Shown: piece after piece, positions 59,947 through 64,000 of the stretch
How positions within the stretch are numbered: position 1 is the stretch's first letter
Layout of the letters: each line of letters begins with the position of its first letter
Source of the DNA: Polytrichum commune
Lineage: Eukaryota; Streptophyta; Polytrichopsida; Polytrichales; Polytrichaceae
Assembly (NCBI GenBank): GCA_950295325.1
Contig: OX485809.1
Location: 21,142,001 to 21,206,000 of the forward strand
Direction of reading: 5' to 3'
DNA: 64,000 nucleotides
Program-made: the position numbers and the translations under genes
The notes under the pieces: generated by a model
Told to the model about the DNA's origin: nothing
What the model saw: the letters and a program-made list of their open reading frames with translations, nothing else
The model's database searches: none

Positions 59947-60470
59947 ATGCCCCCTTCCCACCTGACTTTAGCTAAGACTAAAAGTTGGTTCTAACAACCC
60001 CGGCCTTCACACCATCGACATTATCTAGTGCCGAGCCTAGTTGGCAAATGATGTGGCATGGCTTACAAGTGGAGGTTTTAAGCCTCACGCACCGACCCTC
60101 CCATCTGTACCCAAACATGAGGCAAGAATATAGGACCTTTGAAAGTGTCACCTCCCGCCCTTGTGATTGGTTGTTTTTTAGTCTTAGCTATGAGGGCACG
60201 AGGAGCTTCATTAACAAAAATTGATGGTAAGATAGGTGAGTAGTAAGGCATTTGGGGATGGGACAAAAACTACCCAACGTTCATTGCTTGGTGGGTAAAA
60301 TAATGAACATGTGTAAAAGCTACTGAACTAAAACCTACTTGAAAATCTCCGGAGCAAGTTCTTGTAGGTGCATTGGGATAGCCGGATGCCTCTGCTATAA
60401 CCGAGGGAACTTTACCCGGTTTTTAGGAAATTCTTTGGGTTTTAGCTAAAGTCAGGTGGGAAGGGGGCAT
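59947..60470. mobile_element. Non-coding element with about 29-bp terminal inverted repeats
   Basis: The left end ATGCCCCCTTCCCACCTGAC, continuing TTTAGCTAA, is repeated in reverse complement at 60442-60470 with no mismatch over about 29 bases. The 524-bp unit has no recognisable coding sequence. I could not define a target duplication, so the superfamily is open; Mutator-like or hAT are possible. Confidence 0.65.
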
Positions 60471-60863
60471 AATCCATATGTGAAACATGTAATATTTACA
60501 TATATAGGACTAGATGAGGATGACTAGTTCATGCACTTGAATCATTTGAACAATCTGCTTGAAAAACTTGCACAAAAACTCCTCGGATTTGGATTTTGTC
60601 TTGTTGGGCACCCACCATGTTGTTGGCATTACCTTGATAGAGAACTTCTCTATGAAGCTCTAGGGTTGCATATATTTGGATTTCTACCATAAAATCTTCC
60701 TTTTTTTATACGTATGCGTTTCCTGTAAACATAGACCAAATGAATTAGGTCATACATAATGCCAGAAAGGAAGATTTTGTGGTCTCACAAAATGAGAGCT
60801 CAAACTCTAAACATTTAAAAGTGATTCCATGAGGTAGCTTAGAATTTCGACCCATAGTTTGTA

Positions 60864-61147
60864 CTCCCTCCGTCCCAAAATGATTGTCGTACTTCCCAAG
60901 TTTTTTTGTCCTAAAATGATTGTCCGGTTTATATGCCTGGCTAGAAATTTGAGGCTCAAAGTCAACTATTTTTGCACCAAACTTTTTATATCAAGAAGTC
61001 TTTCAACACCGCAACTTCCGGGGGTGTTTCGGAGTAGTTGTTGTTTTCTATTTTAAGAGTCATACTTACAAGTACTTGGTCAATGGTTAGCATGCCTTAA
61101 TCTGGCCAAAGTTAAAAACACAGACAATCATTTTGGAATAGAGGGAG
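60864..61147. mobile_element. Stowaway-like (Tc1/mariner) MITE
   Basis: The left end is CTCCCTCCGTCCCAAAATGA and the right end in reverse complement is CTCCCTCTATTCCAAAATGA. The TA dinucleotide is duplicated at both sides (60862-60863, 61148-61149). CTCCCTCCGTCCC and a TA target are the classic Stowaway signature. A second copy of the CCTAAAATGATTGTC motif lies at 60909-60923, suggesting an internal repeat of the subterminal motif. 284 bp, non-coding. Confidence 0.85.
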
Positions 61148-61149
61148 TA

Positions 61150-62141
61150 ATAATCATTCAGGGGGCCGTGTAAGTGACGTAACCGTAGGAAAAAGATGTT
61201 AAATTTCAATGTAAAGTGAACTAAATGAGGTTCGCACGATGGGCTTCTAGCACTCCTTCAAGTAGCGAAGCCAAATCTTGTCAAGATTGTTGTTTCCTAC
61301 TGCCTCTTCATCATCAAAATACTTCTTTGAATAGGGTTGATCATGTTCTTCTCTTCAACTCCACATCCTTGAATTGATGGATTTTGCAGTTGTCAAGTCA
61401 AACCACTATGAATAATTCTTGTCAAATCTGATGACCCCTATCTTTTTCTTCATCAAATGTTTATAGATTATACTTAATCTAATTTATTCTCTTCAACTGA
61501 ACATTGTTGAATTGATGGATCAAGATGTTGATCTTGATCCATTCTTGTGAGCTTCTCGTTGTCGCTCCAACTAGTCACTCCAAGTCTTGTCAAACATGTT
61601 GTTTCCTACTTCTTTTCATCAAAGCACTTTGAATTAAGCTCGATAGATTTCATGCCTTTGGTCTAAGGCATTTTATTTCTTGAAATTGGCTCTTTCTCTT
61701 GGTTTAGTATCTTAGTGGCTTAGTGGCTTGGCTAATTGCAATGCCCACATACTTGTGGTAAGGTTTCTCGCATGGGTAGTGTATGTGTATGCAAGTTGGA
61801 TGATGTGCAAATCACACATGTGTCATGATCAAAACACTCTTAACTATGGAAGAAGTTGGACACAACAACAAAGGCCACTCGCTCATAGTCAGATGCCGAA
61901 GGCGTTGATCACAAAACAAATTTTTGGAGTCCCAGGGTTTGCCACCCTGAAGGAGTCATCGCCTAGTGACAAGATTGATGTTAGGACAATTTGCTAAACA
62001 ACCATAACGAACTTGGAAGAGCGCGAGGGGGGGGGGGGGAGGCAACAATGAGAGTGGGAGTGTGTCGCTCAATGGGGAGGACATGAATGATCTTAGTAGT
62101 GGATGGGAGAATATTTACAACAAAGACGTGAATGAAGAAGA
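61150..62141. other. Intergenic, with an imperfect local duplication
   Basis: Blocks around 61250-61400 (AAATCTTGTCAAGATTGTTGT, TTGAATTGATGGAT) recur with changes at about 61490-61660, so an old duplication of about 300 bp is likely. No gene is recognised. Confidence 0.4.
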
Positions 62142-62187
62142 TTGAGAGTGGGTGGGAGGAGGTTTCCCAACCTCCTCCCACTCTCAA
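62142..62187. repeat. Short GC-rich hairpin
   Basis: TTGAGAGTGGGTGGGAGGAG... (62142-62164) pairs with ...CCTCCTCCCACTCTCAA (62169-62187), apart from a 4-base insertion, around a TCCC loop. The surroundings give no hint that it terminates a gene. Confidence 0.5.
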
Positions 62188-64000
62188 CAACAAGGTCCAC
62201 CCCAAACTACAATAAGGTCATGTGACTTCTTGAGCTTGTCGGAGTAGTGAAACACTTGTAGGGATTGCTTGCTAAGGTTGTTCCATTTTATTTTTTTATT
62301 TTAAATTTTTTGGTTAACAATCTATGACATTATTTTTTTGCATTCAACAACAGTTACAAGCCATTATTATTTTGAAAATCTAATACAATCATTGCGTCAA
62401 TTAGGCACACATATTATAATGCACAATATTGTGATAATAAACACTATTTCATGTGTGGAAATGAAACAATAAGATCCAAAGCTCCTAATGCAATTATAAA
62501 ACTATGTGCAAATCACATTATAATCCATATGCACTTGGGAATTCCATTTATTTAAACTCATTGCTCATTTTTTACCACTCATTCCTCACAATAATTGCTC
62601 ATTGCTCACATGTTACCACTCATCGCTCATTTCCTAGCTTCCCTCATAATATAAAACACCTAAAGAGACTATGTTGAAACATGTATTGTGCATTGAACCT
62701 TGTGTGTGGGTTTCATCATAAATCGACATTCAATCAAATGTCTTGTTGACTATCAATGATAGCCCTAGTGGACTTCTTGTGCATGTGTTCCTAACACTAA
62801 ATTATATAGATAATGTACACAACTCGTACATTCAAAATGAATATCCACTCCAAACCTATAACCATAATGGAGGCATTCACCTTATGTTGAGTAGTATTGT
62901 TGATATGAGGTAGGGAGAACCTTATGTTCCTAGTAGGTATGGGAGTAGGACTTGAGCATAAACATACTTAGAAAACCTGAGCTAGTTAAGGAATAGGAAG
63001 GAAGGAAGGATTTATGCCCATGCCTTTGTTTTTGAGTCCAGCTCAAACTTACAACATTGCTTATGGTAAATATTGTTGGCATACTTTAAATTTGACTTAC
63101 CATTCTATGCACTATAGTCTTGCCCACAATATATGCCATCATGTCTTAAAATAACATGAAAACTTATTCTTGAGGGAATTGCTTTGCATCAATCTCTCCA
63201 CATACATATCTTACTCAAGAGGCCCTCTTGGAAACTATGTTTTTTTTCGTGACATATCAATAGTTCACAAAAGTTCTATATTTTGACAAGTAACAATTAA
63301 CAAGGGAATTTATGAGATAATGGAGATTTAAATTTTTGTTGAAGTTTATTTTCCCATAAAACGAATATTTCAATATTAAATTTGAAACCACCTAGGTAAG
63401 ATAAGGATAAATTGGACCTCACTTTTCTAGAATTCTCTCAAATGCACATTATTTTCATCCAATCAAAATATTATATGTTAAATATAGACTTAAAATGTTA
63501 TATGTTGTGGGTTGGAATATAGTATGCATCCACAATAATATTCCCAATGTTTTATTATGTTTTATTGTTGATTCCTCATTTATATTGTGTCACACAATAT
63601 ATACCATAAAGGAATTGCTTCCTAGAGGGAGGGAACACTCAACAATTTTCCTTTAACTCCAAATGTGCTCAAAATCTATCTTCTACTTCTCTAGATGCAA
63701 TCAATAGGTGGTTAAAGGAGGTGTATATGATCAATTTAAGACATGATATTTTCAAGACTTTAAGCAAAGTGCATTGACCAATTCCATTTGACACTTATAG
63801 TCTTAGATTGTGGGAATTGATGGTGGTGCTTAAATATGAAAATTATTTTTTTCAAAAATAAAATTGTTTAGAAAACAATGCCAAGTCAAAGAGCATTGGT
63901 GTGATGTGTACGTATGTGCAGTTCTATCTAATGGATAGATTGAAGATTGGTTAAAAGATCTTTTGTATTCAAATGTATAAAGGAAGTAGACATGAGAAAC
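62188..64000. other. AT-rich intergenic DNA, nothing recognised
   Basis: No coding signal or element ends were found. A short cluster of CTCATTGCTCA / TACCACTCAT repeats lies at about 62560-62635. Confidence 0.5.

Overview
This window looks like low-gene-density nuclear DNA from a land plant with a large, transposon-rich genome. The evidence is a plant-type E2F gene with 14 phase-consistent exons and GT-AG introns, a Ty3/gypsy retrotransposon of the kind without a chromodomain, PIF/Harbinger, hAT, CACTA and Stowaway-like DNA elements, tRNA-derived SINEs, and long AT-rich stretches with no coding signal. I cannot assign a species from sequence alone. No bacterial-style operons, rRNA genes, intact tRNA genes or CRISPR arrays were seen.

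Layout. 1-18.5 kb is mostly AT-rich DNA. It holds a tRNA-like SINE head, a degenerate short tandem repeat (about 5.0-5.4 kb), a broken LCAT3/phospholipase A1-like gene (about 8.1-8.9 kb), a CACTA-type fold-back MITE (12.5 kb) and an exact 338-bp tandem duplication (14.4-15.0 kb). 18.5-23.2 kb is a cluster of small elements: a SINE with a 13-bp target duplication, a hAT-like MITE, a second SINE copy and four PIF/Harbinger-type MITEs. 23.74-34.22 kb is a complete, very young Ty3/gypsy element read on the minus strand. Its two 1562-bp LTRs are nearly identical and flanked by TTGTG, and its gag-pol frame is broken by one in-frame stop. 34.2-39.1 kb is featureless apart from a decayed RNase H-like fragment.

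39.13-46.41 kb is an autonomous-size, GC-rich PIF/Harbinger transposon flanked by TTA. It carries a SANT/Myb-type ORF1 (plus strand, one amber codon), a DDE transposase (minus strand, one 1-nt frameshift), and a third, unrecognised gene on the minus strand. The third gene shows three phase-matched exons. It is the best candidate here for something undescribed.

50.8-59.3 kb holds the only apparently intact host gene: a canonical plant E2F transcription factor (14 exons, about 479 aa) behind a GC-rich promoter. A hAT MITE copy lies in its 3' flank. 60-61.2 kb has a long-TIR element and a Stowaway-like MITE. The rest is AT-rich with no recognised features.

The genes do not form one pathway. E2F is a cell-cycle regulator. 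The others are mobile-element proteins acting on their own DNA, or decayed relics. The mobile elements account for most of the recognisable structure.
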